DNA of 46,373 nt from REEB426 sp964551975. Its GTDB lineage: Bacteria; Actinomycetota; Actinomycetes; S36-B12. The notes beneath the pieces were generated by a model. It saw only the letters and a list, made by a program, of their open reading frames with translations. It was not told the DNA's origin and did not search any database. The translations under genes and the position numbers were made by a program. The stretch lies in NCBI GenBank assembly GCA_964551975.1, contig CAZKFI010000010.1, positions 1 to 46,373 on the forward strand, in the 5' to 3' direction. Below, piece by piece: positions 34,192 through 42,662 of this stretch (its first letter is position 1; each line of letters starts with the position of its first letter).

Positions 34192-35301
34192 GTGTCCGGG
34201 CCCAACACCTCGTTCGATCCCAAGCAGGTTGCTGCCTTGGACGATGCCGCTGTCGAACAACTCATTGCTGATGCACTGCAGGCAATTGGGCAGGCGGCTG
34301 ACCTTGATCAGTTGAAAACTGCTCGCCTTGAACACGCGGGCGATCGTTCCGCTTTGGCTCTCGCCAATCGTGAGATCGGCGCACTCCCACCCTCCGCGAA
34401 GGCAGATGCTGGACGCCGGGTGGGTCAGGCCAGGGCGCGTGTCCAGGAAGCGTTGGCCCAACGTCAGTTGGAACTTGAGCAGCAGCGCGACTCGTTGGTT
34501 CTTGCGGCAGAGGCCGTCGACGTCACTATGCCCACGGATCGCCACTCACCAGGCGCGCGACATCCACTCACCACGCTCATGGAACGCATCTGCGATGTCT
34601 TTGTGGCGATGGGCTACGAGGTGGCCGAAGGTCCAGAGGCTGAAGCCGAATGGGTGAATTTCGACGCACTCAATGTGCCGCCCGACCATCCGGCGCGCAG
34701 TATGCAGGACACGTTTTTTGTTGAGTCAGCAGATAGCGGCGTGGTGCTGCGCACCCAAACCTCTCCGATCCAGATTCGAGCATTACTCGACCGCCCATTG
34801 CCGGTCTATGTCGTAGCCCCGGGGCGGGTGTATCGAACCGATGAACTCGATGCAACGCACACACCGGTTTTCCATCAGGTGGAAGGACTCGCGGTCGACC
34901 GCGGCATCACCATGGCCGACCTAAAGGGCACCCTGGATCATTTTGCTGCTGTCATGTTCGGGCCGGGCATCGTCACTCGACTTCGCCCTTCGTACTTTCC
35001 ATTCACTGAGCCGAGCGCAGAGCTGGATGTGCAGTGCTTCGTTTGTCGCGGAACATCGGTTGGCAATGCGAAAAATCCCTGTCGAACCTGCGGCAGTGAA
35101 GGATGGATCGAGTGGGGTGGCTGTGGAATGGTGAATCCGCGCGTGCTCACCGCCGTTGGTATCGACACCAGCACCTATCGGGGATTCGCTTTCGGGATGG
35201 GCATCGAGCGCACACTCATGATTCGCAGTGGGGTGACCGACATGCGTGACATGGTTGAGGGCGACGTGCGATTCACCCGTGCGTACGGGCTGGAGTCCTG
35301 A
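34192..35301 (+). CDS. pheS: Phenylalanyl-tRNA synthetase alpha subunit
   Basis: Catalytic subunit of the heterotetrameric Phe-tRNA ligase, 369 residues. A coiled-coil tRNA-binding arm occupies about residues 15-105. The class II core follows: HPLTTLMERICDVFVAMGYEVAEGPE, MQDTFFVES, motif 2 PGRVYRTDELDATHTPVFHQVEGL, and motif 3 GFAFGMGIERTLMIR. The GTG start at 34192 has no obvious Shine-Dalgarno. The stop overlaps pheT (TGATG). A CXXC pair (CRTCGSEG) lies in the catalytic domain, as is common in the family. Confidence 0.97.
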   Translation: MSGPNTSFDPKQVAALDDAAVEQLIADALQAIGQAADLDQLKTARLEHAGDRSALALANREIGALPPSAKADAGRRVGQARARVQEALAQRQLELEQQRDSLVLAAEAVDVTMPTDRHSPGARHPLTTLMERICDVFVAMGYEVAEGPEAEAEWVNFDALNVPPDHPARSMQDTFFVESADSGVVLRTQTSPIQIRALLDRPLPVYVVAPGRVYRTDELDATHTPVFHQVEGLAVDRGITMADLKGTLDHFAAVMFGPGIVTRLRPSYFPFTEPSAELDVQCFVCRGTSVGNAKNPCRTCGSEGWIEWGGCGMVNPRVLTAVGIDTSTYRGFAFGMGIERTLMIRSGVTDMRDMVEGDVRFTRAYGLES

Positions 35302-37784
35302 TGCGGGCTCCGGTGTCTTGGTTGCGCGAACTCGTCGGCTTGCCTGAGACAGTCTCTGGTCGGCAGATCGCAGAGCGCCTTATTAGTGCAGGTCTCGAGG
35401 TTGAGGCAGTCGAGCAGGTCGGAGTCGGCCTTCAAGGTGAAGTACTCATCGGTCGCGTGCTGTCTATCCAGGAACTCACCGAGTTCCGCAAGCCCATCCG
35501 TTGGTGCCAGGTTGATACCGGTGCAGAGCAGCCACGCGGAATCATCTGTGGTGCGCGTAATTTCGCCGAAGGTGACCTCGTAGTTGTCGCGACACCCGGA
35601 ACGGTTCTACCCGGTGAATTTACGATCACCGCGCGCAAGACCTACGGTCACACTTCCGACGGCATGATCTGTTCTGAGCGTGAACTTGGGTTGAGTGATG
35701 AGCACGAGGGAATCCTGGTACTCCCGCCAGATGCTGGTGCGCCAGGCACGGTAGCCAACCCCCTCCTGGGCGTCGGTGAAGAGATCTTGGACATCGCGGT
35801 CACACCCGATCGCGGTTACGCCCTGTCTATGCGGGGCTTGGCACGCGAGATTGCCATCGCGTTCGCACTGCCATTCGATGACCCTGCGGTGGCCGACCCG
35901 AATCTTGCGGCGCCAGTTGAGGGCCAAGCGCCGCATGAGTGCGCCAGTGAGGACCTCAACGCATGTCCGCTGTTCACGCTGCGCACGATCGTCGGCTTCG
36001 ATCCTGCTGCGCCAACACCTGAGTGGATGCGTCGTCGCCTGCAGGCATGTGGGATGCGGCCTATCTCGCTCGCGGTCGATGTGACGAATTACGTCATGCT
36101 CGAGTTGGGTCAGCCCCTCCATGCCTTCGACCTAAGCAAAGTCCAGGGGCCCATTCGTGCGGTGCGCGCCGCCGCCGGGGTGAAATTCACGACCTTGGAT
36201 CACGTGGAACGTGTCCTCAGCGCCGAGGACCTCGTGATCGCTGATGACCGAGGACCCATCGGTCTGGCCGGGGTGATGGGTGGACTTGATTCGGAAATCG
36301 ATGAGCGGACCACCACAATTGCCCTTGAAGCTGCCTACTTCGACGCCCGCACGATCGCACGCTCAGCACGACGCCATCGGCTCAGTACTGAGGCATCTCG
36401 TCGATTTGAGCGTGGTGTTGATCGAATGCTGGCCCCCTTCGCGTCAGCCCGCGCTGCCGCGCTCCTCATCGAGTACGGCGGAGGTCGACACTGCGGTCTC
36501 ACCGCAGTCGAAGCGCCGCTTGCGCAGACCAGTATCGCCTTTGATCTCGATGAGCCGGCTCGCGTAGCAGGCATGCCGATTGAACGCGACCGGGTAACCG
36601 ACCTGCTCACGGCAATTGGTTGCGCTCTGAACGCGGGAGACCACCTCAACGTCGAAGTGCATCCGCCGTCCTGGCGCCCGGATCTGCGTGAACCTGCAGA
36701 CCTGGTCGAAGAGGTTCTCCGCCTGATTGGCTACGACGCGATTCCAGCTACGTTGCCCGTCGCGCCAGCGGGCCGGGGTTTGACTCTCCAGCAGCGGCTG
36801 CGTCGACGGGTTGGACTAGCCCTAGCCGGCGCGGGACTGGTCGAAGTGCTGACCTATCCATTCATGGGAGACGTGGATGCCGATGCCCTAGGGATTGCAC
36901 CAGATGCACCCGAGCGGCCGCGTACGCGTTTGGCCAACCCGCTCTCGGAGACCGAGCCCTACCTGCGCTCGGTGCTCTTGGCTGGCCTTGCCGCCGCTGC
37001 ACGGCGAAATCTCGCCAGGGGTACCGCTGACTTCGCCATCTTCGAATGGGGTAGCACCTTCCGCGGCACCTGCGGTGCACCGGGAGTGCGATTGGGCACC
37101 CAGGTGCGCCCAACCAGCGAACAGTGGGACGCTCTGCAAGCGAGCCTGCCAGAACAGGGGCAGCACCTCGCAGCACTACTCGTCGGAGCAGCCACGAATC
37201 CTGGCTCGTGGGGAAATGCTCGGGCATACGACTGGTCGGACGCCGTGGAAGCGGTACAGGTTGCCGCCAATGCCTTGGGGCTGCGTCTTGCACTGCACGC
37301 AGGCAGTGACCCGGCGTTCCACCCGGGTCGATGTGCGGCCCTCTTCCTCCCTGACCAGGTAACGGCAGTGGGTTTCGCGGGCGAACTGCATCCACGTACC
37401 TGTGAGGCCCTCGGGCTGCCCCCTCGCAGTTGTGCCTTCGAAGTAGATCTCGCGGCAATGCTCCAGGCTGCACCGGAAATTCGACCTGCGCCGGTCTTCA
37501 GCACGCACCCCGTCGCGAAGGAAGACCTCGCAGTCGTCGTCCCCGCCGAAGTATCGGCCGCTGCCGTGGCCGCAAGCCTGGCCCGAGGAGCAGGGGAGCT
37601 CCTTGAGTCGGTGCGACTCTTCGACTCCTACACCGGACCGCAGGTACCGGACGGTCACCGATCCCTGGCATTCGCGCTGAGATTGAGGGCGGCCGATCGC
37701 ACCCTGGGTGCCGAGGAGATTGCCGCAGCCCGTCAGGGGGCCTTGGCCGCCGCAGAACAAGAGTTTGGCGCTCGATTGCGCTAG
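35301..37784 (+). CDS. pheT: Phenylalanyl-tRNA synthetase beta subunit
   Basis: Non-catalytic and editing subunit, 827 residues. Domains in order: an N-terminal EMAP-like tRNA-binding domain (RGIICGARNF, GHTSDGMICSERELGL), the B3/B4 editing domain (MRPISLAVDVTNYVMLELGQPLHAFD), B5 (RRLSTEASRRFERGVD before it, then WRPDLREPADLVEEVLRLIGYD), a class II-like core, and a C-terminal ferredoxin-fold anticodon-binding domain (STHPVAKEDLAVVVPAE, LFDSYTG). ATG 35301 overlaps pheS by one base. It is followed by 54 bp containing the argC promoter. Confidence 0.97.
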   Translation: MRAPVSWLRELVGLPETVSGRQIAERLISAGLEVEAVEQVGVGLQGEVLIGRVLSIQELTEFRKPIRWCQVDTGAEQPRGIICGARNFAEGDLVVVATPGTVLPGEFTITARKTYGHTSDGMICSERELGLSDEHEGILVLPPDAGAPGTVANPLLGVGEEILDIAVTPDRGYALSMRGLAREIAIAFALPFDDPAVADPNLAAPVEGQAPHECASEDLNACPLFTLRTIVGFDPAAPTPEWMRRRLQACGMRPISLAVDVTNYVMLELGQPLHAFDLSKVQGPIRAVRAAAGVKFTTLDHVERVLSAEDLVIADDRGPIGLAGVMGGLDSEIDERTTTIALEAAYFDARTIARSARRHRLSTEASRRFERGVDRMLAPFASARAAALLIEYGGGRHCGLTAVEAPLAQTSIAFDLDEPARVAGMPIERDRVTDLLTAIGCALNAGDHLNVEVHPPSWRPDLREPADLVEEVLRLIGYDAIPATLPVAPAGRGLTLQQRLRRRVGLALAGAGLVEVLTYPFMGDVDADALGIAPDAPERPRTRLANPLSETEPYLRSVLLAGLAAAARRNLARGTADFAIFEWGSTFRGTCGAPGVRLGTQVRPTSEQWDALQASLPEQGQHLAALLVGAATNPGSWGNARAYDWSDAVEAVQVAANALGLRLALHAGSDPAFHPGRCAALFLPDQVTAVGFAGELHPRTCEALGLPPRSCAFEVDLAAMLQAAPEIRPAPVFSTHPVAKEDLAVVVPAEVSAAAVAASLARGAGELLESVRLFDSYTGPQVPDGHRSLAFALRLRAADRTLGAEEIAAARQGALAAAEQEFGARLR

Positions 37785-37807
37785 CGGTCATGCCTCGAAA
37801 GCGGCCA

Positions 37808-37832
37808 GTATGTATGTGTATATGCGTATAAT
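37808..37832 (+). promoter_or_regulatory. Leaderless-type argC promoter with putative ArgR operator
   Basis: A consensus -10 box TATAAT lies at 37827-37832 and the argC ATG at 37839, six bases after it. Transcription would therefore start at the ATG itself and give a leaderless mRNA. The bases 37808-37830 form 23 nucleotides of strictly alternating purine and pyrimidine, AT-rich against a GC-rich background, overlapping the -10. This is where an ARG box would sit, since argR is in the operon. No good -35 is present. The ArgR assignment is inferred from position and composition. Confidence 0.6.
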
Positions 37833-37838
37833 CAACGA

Positions 37839-38873
37839 ATGGCTGGCCTCGCGGTTGGGGTAGCCGGCGCATCTGGCTACGCCGGCGGGGAACTGCTCCG
37901 CCTCTTGGCTCGCCACCCTGAATTCGACGTGACGGCAGTTGCAGGGCATTCCCAGGTCGGCCAGAGCCTGGGCACGGTGCATCCCAATCTTGTCGATCTG
38001 GCCAACCTGGTTGTGCAACCTGCCGAAGCTCAGACGTTCAACGGCTGTGACCTCGTGTTCCTTGCACTGCCACACGGGGAATCGGCGGCCCTCGTCGAAC
38101 GCTTGCCAGAACAGTGCAAGGTCGTTGATCTCGGTGCCGATTTCCGCCTGCGCGATCCCAGGAGTTGGGAGCAGTTCTACGGACGTGCGCATGCGGGCAC
38201 CTGGACCTATGGATTACCGGAGTTGCCCAGTGCAAGGGAATCGATTCGTCAGTCCACCCGTATCGCCAACCCCGGCTGCTACGCAACGGCAATCCTGTTG
38301 GCATTGCATCCGTTGACTCAGGCGGGCCTGATTGAGACTTCAGATCTGGTCGTCGTTGCCGCCTCGGGAACCTCCGGGGCTGGGCGCAGCGCCACACAAG
38401 CACTCTTAGCCTCCGAGGTCATGGGGTCAATGTCCGCCTACAAGGTTGGCGGCATTCACCAACACACGCCTGAGATCGAACAGAGTCTGCGGCAGGTGGC
38501 TGGGGAGCAGGAAGTTCGACTCTCGTTCACCCCACTGCTTGCCCCCATGCCGCGCGGCATCGTTGCGACCTGTACGGCACGTCTAGTGACAGGTGCTGCA
38601 GAGCAGGTACGCCAATGCCTTGAGCAGGCCTACGCCCAGGAGGCTTTCGTTCACCTGTTGCCGATAAACAGCTGGCCGCGAACAGCGGATGTGCTCGGCA
38701 GCAACAACACATCGTTGCAACTTGCCGTTGACGAGCATGTGGATCGAGTGGTGGTGGTCAGCGTTCTGGACAACCTCGGCAAGGGCGCAGCAGGTCAAGC
38801 GGTGCAAAACGCGAATCTTATGTGTGGACTTGCCGAAGGATTAGGTCTGACTGCAGACGGGCTCGCGCCATGA
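37839..38873 (+). CDS. argC: N-acetyl-gamma-glutamyl-phosphate reductase
   Basis: Third step of arginine synthesis: NADPH reduction of acetylglutamyl phosphate to the semialdehyde. The 344-residue protein has the Rossmann start VGVAGASGYAGGELLRLL, LALPHGES, VVDLGADFRL, and the catalytic Cys in IANPGCYATAILLAL. GTSGAGRS and KVGGIHQHTPEIEQ are typical. It is the first gene of the arg operon and appears leaderless. It overlaps argJ by ATGA. Confidence 0.97.
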   Translation: MAGLAVGVAGASGYAGGELLRLLARHPEFDVTAVAGHSQVGQSLGTVHPNLVDLANLVVQPAEAQTFNGCDLVFLALPHGESAALVERLPEQCKVVDLGADFRLRDPRSWEQFYGRAHAGTWTYGLPELPSARESIRQSTRIANPGCYATAILLALHPLTQAGLIETSDLVVVAASGTSGAGRSATQALLASEVMGSMSAYKVGGIHQHTPEIEQSLRQVAGEQEVRLSFTPLLAPMPRGIVATCTARLVTGAAEQVRQCLEQAYAQEAFVHLLPINSWPRTADVLGSNNTSLQLAVDEHVDRVVVVSVLDNLGKGAAGQAVQNANLMCGLAEGLGLTADGLAP

Positions 38874-40021
38874 GTGTTACCTGGCCCTTGGGCTTCCGCG
38901 CTGCAGGGGTCGCTTGCGGCATCAAGCCCAACGGCGCGCGGGACCTGGCCGTCATCATCAACGACGGTCCTGGTGATGCCGCTACAGCCGTGGTGACCTC
39001 CAACCGGTTCAAGGCAGCACCCGTCCTGTGGACACAGCAGGTAGTGGCAGATCGACGCCTGCGCGCAGCGGTCATCAACTCTGGGGGAGCCAACGCATGT
39101 ACCGGCCCAGAGGGGTTTCAGGACACACATGTCACCGCTGAACACGTGGCCCAGCAGCTCGGCGTGAGCGCGCTGGACGTGGCCGTGTGCTCAACTGGGC
39201 TTATTGGAACGCGCCTACCTATGAAGGAACTCCTGGCGGGCGTAACTGCGGCATGCCAGCACCTTGCCTCGGATGGAGGCGAAGCCGCGGCCGAGGCGAT
39301 CATGACCACCGACAGTCGCCCCAAATCCGTGGCGCTGGAAGCCAGCGGGTTTCGTATCGGCGGGATGGCCAAAGGAGCCGGCATGCTGGCCCCAGCGCTG
39401 GCCACCATGATCGTGGTCATCACTACGGATGCGGATCTGGGGCAGATCGACGCGGCCAGTGCATTGGCGACCGCGACCGAGCGCACCTTTGACCGCATCG
39501 ATTCCGATGGGTGCATGTCAACCAACGACACAGTGCTGCTGCTCGCTAGTGGTGCCAGCGGAGTACGGCCGTCCCCTGAGCAGTTTCAGGAATCTCTCAA
39601 TGCGGCCTGCGCTGATTTGGCGCGGCAGCTCATCGCTGATGCAGAGGGCGCATCGAAGGACATCGCCATCACCGTTCAGGGAGCCTGCTCACAGTCCGAC
39701 GCCTTGTCTGTAGCGCGTGCGGTGGCTCGCAGCAATCTGCTGAAGTGTGCCATTGGGGGAGAGGATCCCAACTGGGGACGTGTCCTTGCGGCTGCAGGCA
39801 CTGCTACGGCGGTATTCGAACCTGAGCAGGTCGACGTGGCGATCAATGGCGTCTGGGTGTGTCGTGGCGGTGGAATTGGAGAGGACCGTGAACTCGTCAA
39901 CCTGAGTACCCGGGAAGTGCACATCGTCATCGCGCTGAATGCGGGTGAGTGCGACGCCACAGTGTTCACGAATGACTTGACCGCCGCCTATGTCCACGAG
40001 AACTCGGCGTATGCCACATGA
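38870..40021 (+). CDS. argJ: Bifunctional ornithine acetyltransferase / N-acetylglutamate synthase
   Basis: Transfers acetyl from acetylornithine to glutamate, recycling the acetyl group, and may also make acetylglutamate from acetyl-CoA. The 383-residue precursor cleaves itself before Thr179 in KGAGMLAPALATMIV, which becomes the nucleophile of the beta chain. NSGGANACTGPEG, DSRPKSVALEASGF, DSDGCMSTNDTVLLLASG and GGEDPNWGRVLAAAG are family signatures. The ATG start at 38870 overlaps argC (ATGA); the open frame upstream is not homologous. It overlaps the argB-argD fusion by ATGA. Confidence 0.96.
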   Translation: MSVTWPLGFRAAGVACGIKPNGARDLAVIINDGPGDAATAVVTSNRFKAAPVLWTQQVVADRRLRAAVINSGGANACTGPEGFQDTHVTAEHVAQQLGVSALDVAVCSTGLIGTRLPMKELLAGVTAACQHLASDGGEAAAEAIMTTDSRPKSVALEASGFRIGGMAKGAGMLAPALATMIVVITTDADLGQIDAASALATATERTFDRIDSDGCMSTNDTVLLLASGASGVRPSPEQFQESLNAACADLARQLIADAEGASKDIAITVQGACSQSDALSVARAVARSNLLKCAIGGEDPNWGRVLAAAGTATAVFEPEQVDVAINGVWVCRGGGIGEDRELVNLSTREVHIVIALNAGECDATVFTNDLTAAYVHENSAYAT

Positions 40022-42132
40022 GTGACCTGGGCAGGCCAGCTTCACCGATTGCTGATCTCATCGTGGTGAAGTACGGCGGCCATGCAATGACCGATCCCGC
40101 GAGTCGGGAGGCTTTCGTCGCAGATCTTGCACAGGTGGTCCAGGGTGGCACCGCCGTCGTCCTCGTCCATGGGGGTGGACCGCAGATCGACGCAATGCTT
40201 GCCCGGCTCGGCATTTCCTCCACGTTCGAGCGTGGCCTGCGGGTGACTACCCCCGAGGTGCTCGACGTGGTGCAGATGGTGCTTCTTGGTTCGGTCCAGC
40301 CCGATCTGGTAGCGCGCCTAGCCGCCGCTGGCGTGCCGGCGGTCGGCGTAAGTGGCGCCAACGGTCGTCTGATTCAGTCGCGTCCTCTCGATCCAGCGTT
40401 GGGTCTGGTGGGTGATACCCCGCAGGTCGACGCCGCGGCCCTGCAAGCCCTGCTTTCAGCTGGCTACCTGCCCGTGGTTTCCAGCCTGGCCGCAAATCTC
40501 GACCTCGCGGCAGGTGGAACTCAAGATGTGGGCCTGCTCAACGTGAACGCCGACATGGTCGCTGGCGCAATCGCTGCTGCGCTGGGTGCGAGAGCGCTGG
40601 TGGTCATGACCAACGTTGCAGGCATCTACGCAAACTGGCCGGACGAATCAAGCCTGCTGTCTCAGGTGAGCCTTGACGAACTGACCGAGCTGCTACCGCG
40701 GTTACAGGACGGCATGATCCCCAAGCTCGCTGGTTGCCTGCACGCGCTCAACGCTGGTGTTCCCCAGGCCTACGTGGTCGATGGCCGGCCAGCTGGGGCG
40801 CTGGGGACCTGCCTGGCTGGAGCAGGCGCCGGAACGCAGATCAACGCAGCGCCGCGAGCCGCTGCTGATGGTGCGCCTTTCGACGGTCAGGTGCCCTGGC
40901 CGCAGCAGTGGTCTGCAGTGATGATGCACAACTACGCGACGCCCCCCATCCGGCTGGTGCGCGGAGCAGGTCTGCGAGTCTGGGATGCCGATGGACGCGA
41001 GTACCTCGACATGTTGGCTGGTATCGCCGTCAATGCGCTCGGGCACGCACACCCGCGCCTGGTCAACGCCGTGCGCGCGCAGATGAGTCAACTGGGCCAT
41101 GTGAGCAACTTGGCAGCAAGCGACCCCGCCATGGCCCTGGCGGAGCGCCTACTCCAGCTCCAGGACCCACACGGCCAGCGACAGGGTCGGGTGTTCTTTT
41201 GCAATTCCGGTGCCGAGGCTAACGAGGCAGCATTCAAGATTGCCCGCCTGACGGGCCGGCCGAACGTCATCGTGGCCGAGGGCGGGTTTCACGGTCGCAC
41301 GATCGGCGCCTTGTCATGGACGGCGCAGCCCGCAAAGCAGGATCCCTTCCGCCCACTGCCGGGCGAGGTCACGGTGGTGCCTTTCGGTGACATCGCGGCC
41401 ATGGCCGCCGCAGTGGATGAACGCACGGCTGCGATCGTGCTGGAGCCGATCCAGGGGGAGGGCGGCGTGATCGTGCCCCCCGACGGGTATCTGCTTCAGG
41501 TTCAGGAACTGGCCCGCGCCTGCGGTGCGCTGTTCATTCTCGACGAGGTGCAAACCGGGATCGGGAGGACGGGGTGGTGGTTCGCGCACCAACGCGATGA
41601 GCTGGCACCTGATGTCGTGACGCTGGCCAAGGGGCTTGGTGGGGGCTTACCTATTGGTGCATGCATGGCACTAGGTGACGCTGCCGATCTGCTGACTCCG
41701 GGTTCGCATGGATCCACGTTTGGGGGAAACCCCGTCTGCGCCGCCGCGGCTCTCGCGGTGTTGAACGTGCTCGAGCAAGACGGTCTCGTGGAGCAGGCCC
41801 GGCAGATTGGCGAGCACCTCACCGCCGCACTGCTACCTCCAGGCCAGCGTCTTGTCGCTGACGTGCGTGGACGGGGCCTGCTCCTTGCTGCCGTCTTGGC
41901 CGAGCGAAACGCCGGGCTGGTGGAGGCTGAGGCGCGCGGCAACGGCGTGTTAGTGAATGCGGTTGCTCCTGATGCGATCCGGCTGGCACCACCGCTCATC
42001 ATCACCGAACGTGATGTTCAGGTCTTCGCGGACCGTTGGAGTTACACACTGGCGCAGGTGCGCGATCGCGACGTGGCTGATGCACCGTCGAATGGAGTCG
42101 TCGCCAGCGTTGGCCGTGGAGTCAGTTCGTGA
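40018..42132 (+). CDS. argBD: Fused acetylglutamate kinase / acetylornithine aminotransferase
   Basis: One 704-residue frame contains two complete enzymes. Residues 1-275 are acetylglutamate kinase: VKYGGHAM (Lys18), LVHGGGPQI, RGLRVTT, NVNAD (Asn175, Asp179) and DGMIPK (Lys236) match the catalytic set. Residues 276-296 form an Ala/Gly-rich linker. Residues 297-682 are a class III aminotransferase: NYATPPIRLVRGAG, FFCNSGAEANEAAFKIAR, FHGRT, LDEVQTGIGRTG, PLP Lys538 in LAKGLGGGLPIG, and STFGGNPVCAAAA. Steps 2 and 4 of arginine synthesis are thus joined, with ArgC between them metabolically. No stop interrupts the frame; GTG 40891 in the linker lacks a Shine-Dalgarno. It overlaps argJ and argR. 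Confidence 0.93.
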   Translation: MSDLGRPASPIADLIVVKYGGHAMTDPASREAFVADLAQVVQGGTAVVLVHGGGPQIDAMLARLGISSTFERGLRVTTPEVLDVVQMVLLGSVQPDLVARLAAAGVPAVGVSGANGRLIQSRPLDPALGLVGDTPQVDAAALQALLSAGYLPVVSSLAANLDLAAGGTQDVGLLNVNADMVAGAIAAALGARALVVMTNVAGIYANWPDESSLLSQVSLDELTELLPRLQDGMIPKLAGCLHALNAGVPQAYVVDGRPAGALGTCLAGAGAGTQINAAPRAAADGAPFDGQVPWPQQWSAVMMHNYATPPIRLVRGAGLRVWDADGREYLDMLAGIAVNALGHAHPRLVNAVRAQMSQLGHVSNLAASDPAMALAERLLQLQDPHGQRQGRVFFCNSGAEANEAAFKIARLTGRPNVIVAEGGFHGRTIGALSWTAQPAKQDPFRPLPGEVTVVPFGDIAAMAAAVDERTAAIVLEPIQGEGGVIVPPDGYLLQVQELARACGALFILDEVQTGIGRTGWWFAHQRDELAPDVVTLAKGLGGGLPIGACMALGDAADLLTPGSHGSTFGGNPVCAAAALAVLNVLEQDGLVEQARQIGEHLTAALLPPGQRLVADVRGRGLLLAAVLAERNAGLVEAEARGNGVLVNAVAPDAIRLAPPLIITERDVQVFADRWSYTLAQVRDRDVADAPSNGVVASVGRGVSS

Positions 42133-42662
42133 CACCGCCTCGCCCCACCTCACCGCATACGATGACGGCCCGGCGGAACAGAATCAGGGCCCTCATCGGA
42201 ACCGGCGCCGTCCGCACCCAGGAAGACCTGCGGAGAGCCCTGGCTGATGAAGGCTTTAGCGTGACACAGGCAACCGTGTCGCGGGATCTGTTGAGCATCG
42301 GCGCTGTGCGCATGATGGGCGAAGGTGGGGCTATCGGCTACACGATGCCGACCGAGAATCCCAACATTGCACCGACGTCGCCGGGTGCCCGACTTGCGTC
42401 GGTTGGGCAGATTGCTCAGGAAGTACTCGTCAGTGCTGAGGCTGCGGGAAATATTGTCGTCCTTCGAACACCGCCGGGTGCTGCGCACTACCTGGCCGGA
42501 GCCATCGATCGCGGAGGCTTACCTGACGTTGCCGGCACAGTTGCGGGCGATGACACTGTTCTGATTGTGGTGCGATCGGCCGCCAAGGCCACGGCACTGG
42601 CACAGGCGCTGTTGAATGGCGCCGAATCGCGCCAGGTGAAAGGAGCATCACGTGGGAAATGA
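42129..42662 (+). CDS. argR: Arginine repressor
   Basis: Arginine-responsive hexameric repressor, 177 residues. The N-terminal winged helix has RIRALIGTGAVRTQEDLRRAL with the recognition helix VTQATVSRDL (45-54). The C-terminal oligomerisation and arginine-binding domain has VLRTPPGAAHYLAGAID and GTVAGDDTVLIVV. The GTG start overlaps the fusion gene by GTGA; ATG 42162 is an alternative that removes a Pro/Thr-rich leader. In mycobacteria argF lies just before argR, and it is missing here. It probably binds upstream of argC. Confidence 0.95.
   Translation: MTPPRPTSPHTMTARRNRIRALIGTGAVRTQEDLRRALADEGFSVTQATVSRDLLSIGAVRMMGEGGAIGYTMPTENPNIAPTSPGARLASVGQIAQEVLVSAEAAGNIVVLRTPPGAAHYLAGAIDRGGLPDVAGTVAGDDTVLIVVRSAAKATALAQALLNGAESRQVKGASRGK

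Noticed and set aside
38822..38869. ArgJ extended upstream of 38870
   Set aside because: The extension lies within argC in another frame, and ATGA at 38870 is a normal coupled start.
40018..42132. ArgB-ArgD fusion as an N-run artefact
   Set aside because: No ambiguous bases occur here and the linker is an ordinary Ala/Gly-rich in-frame segment.
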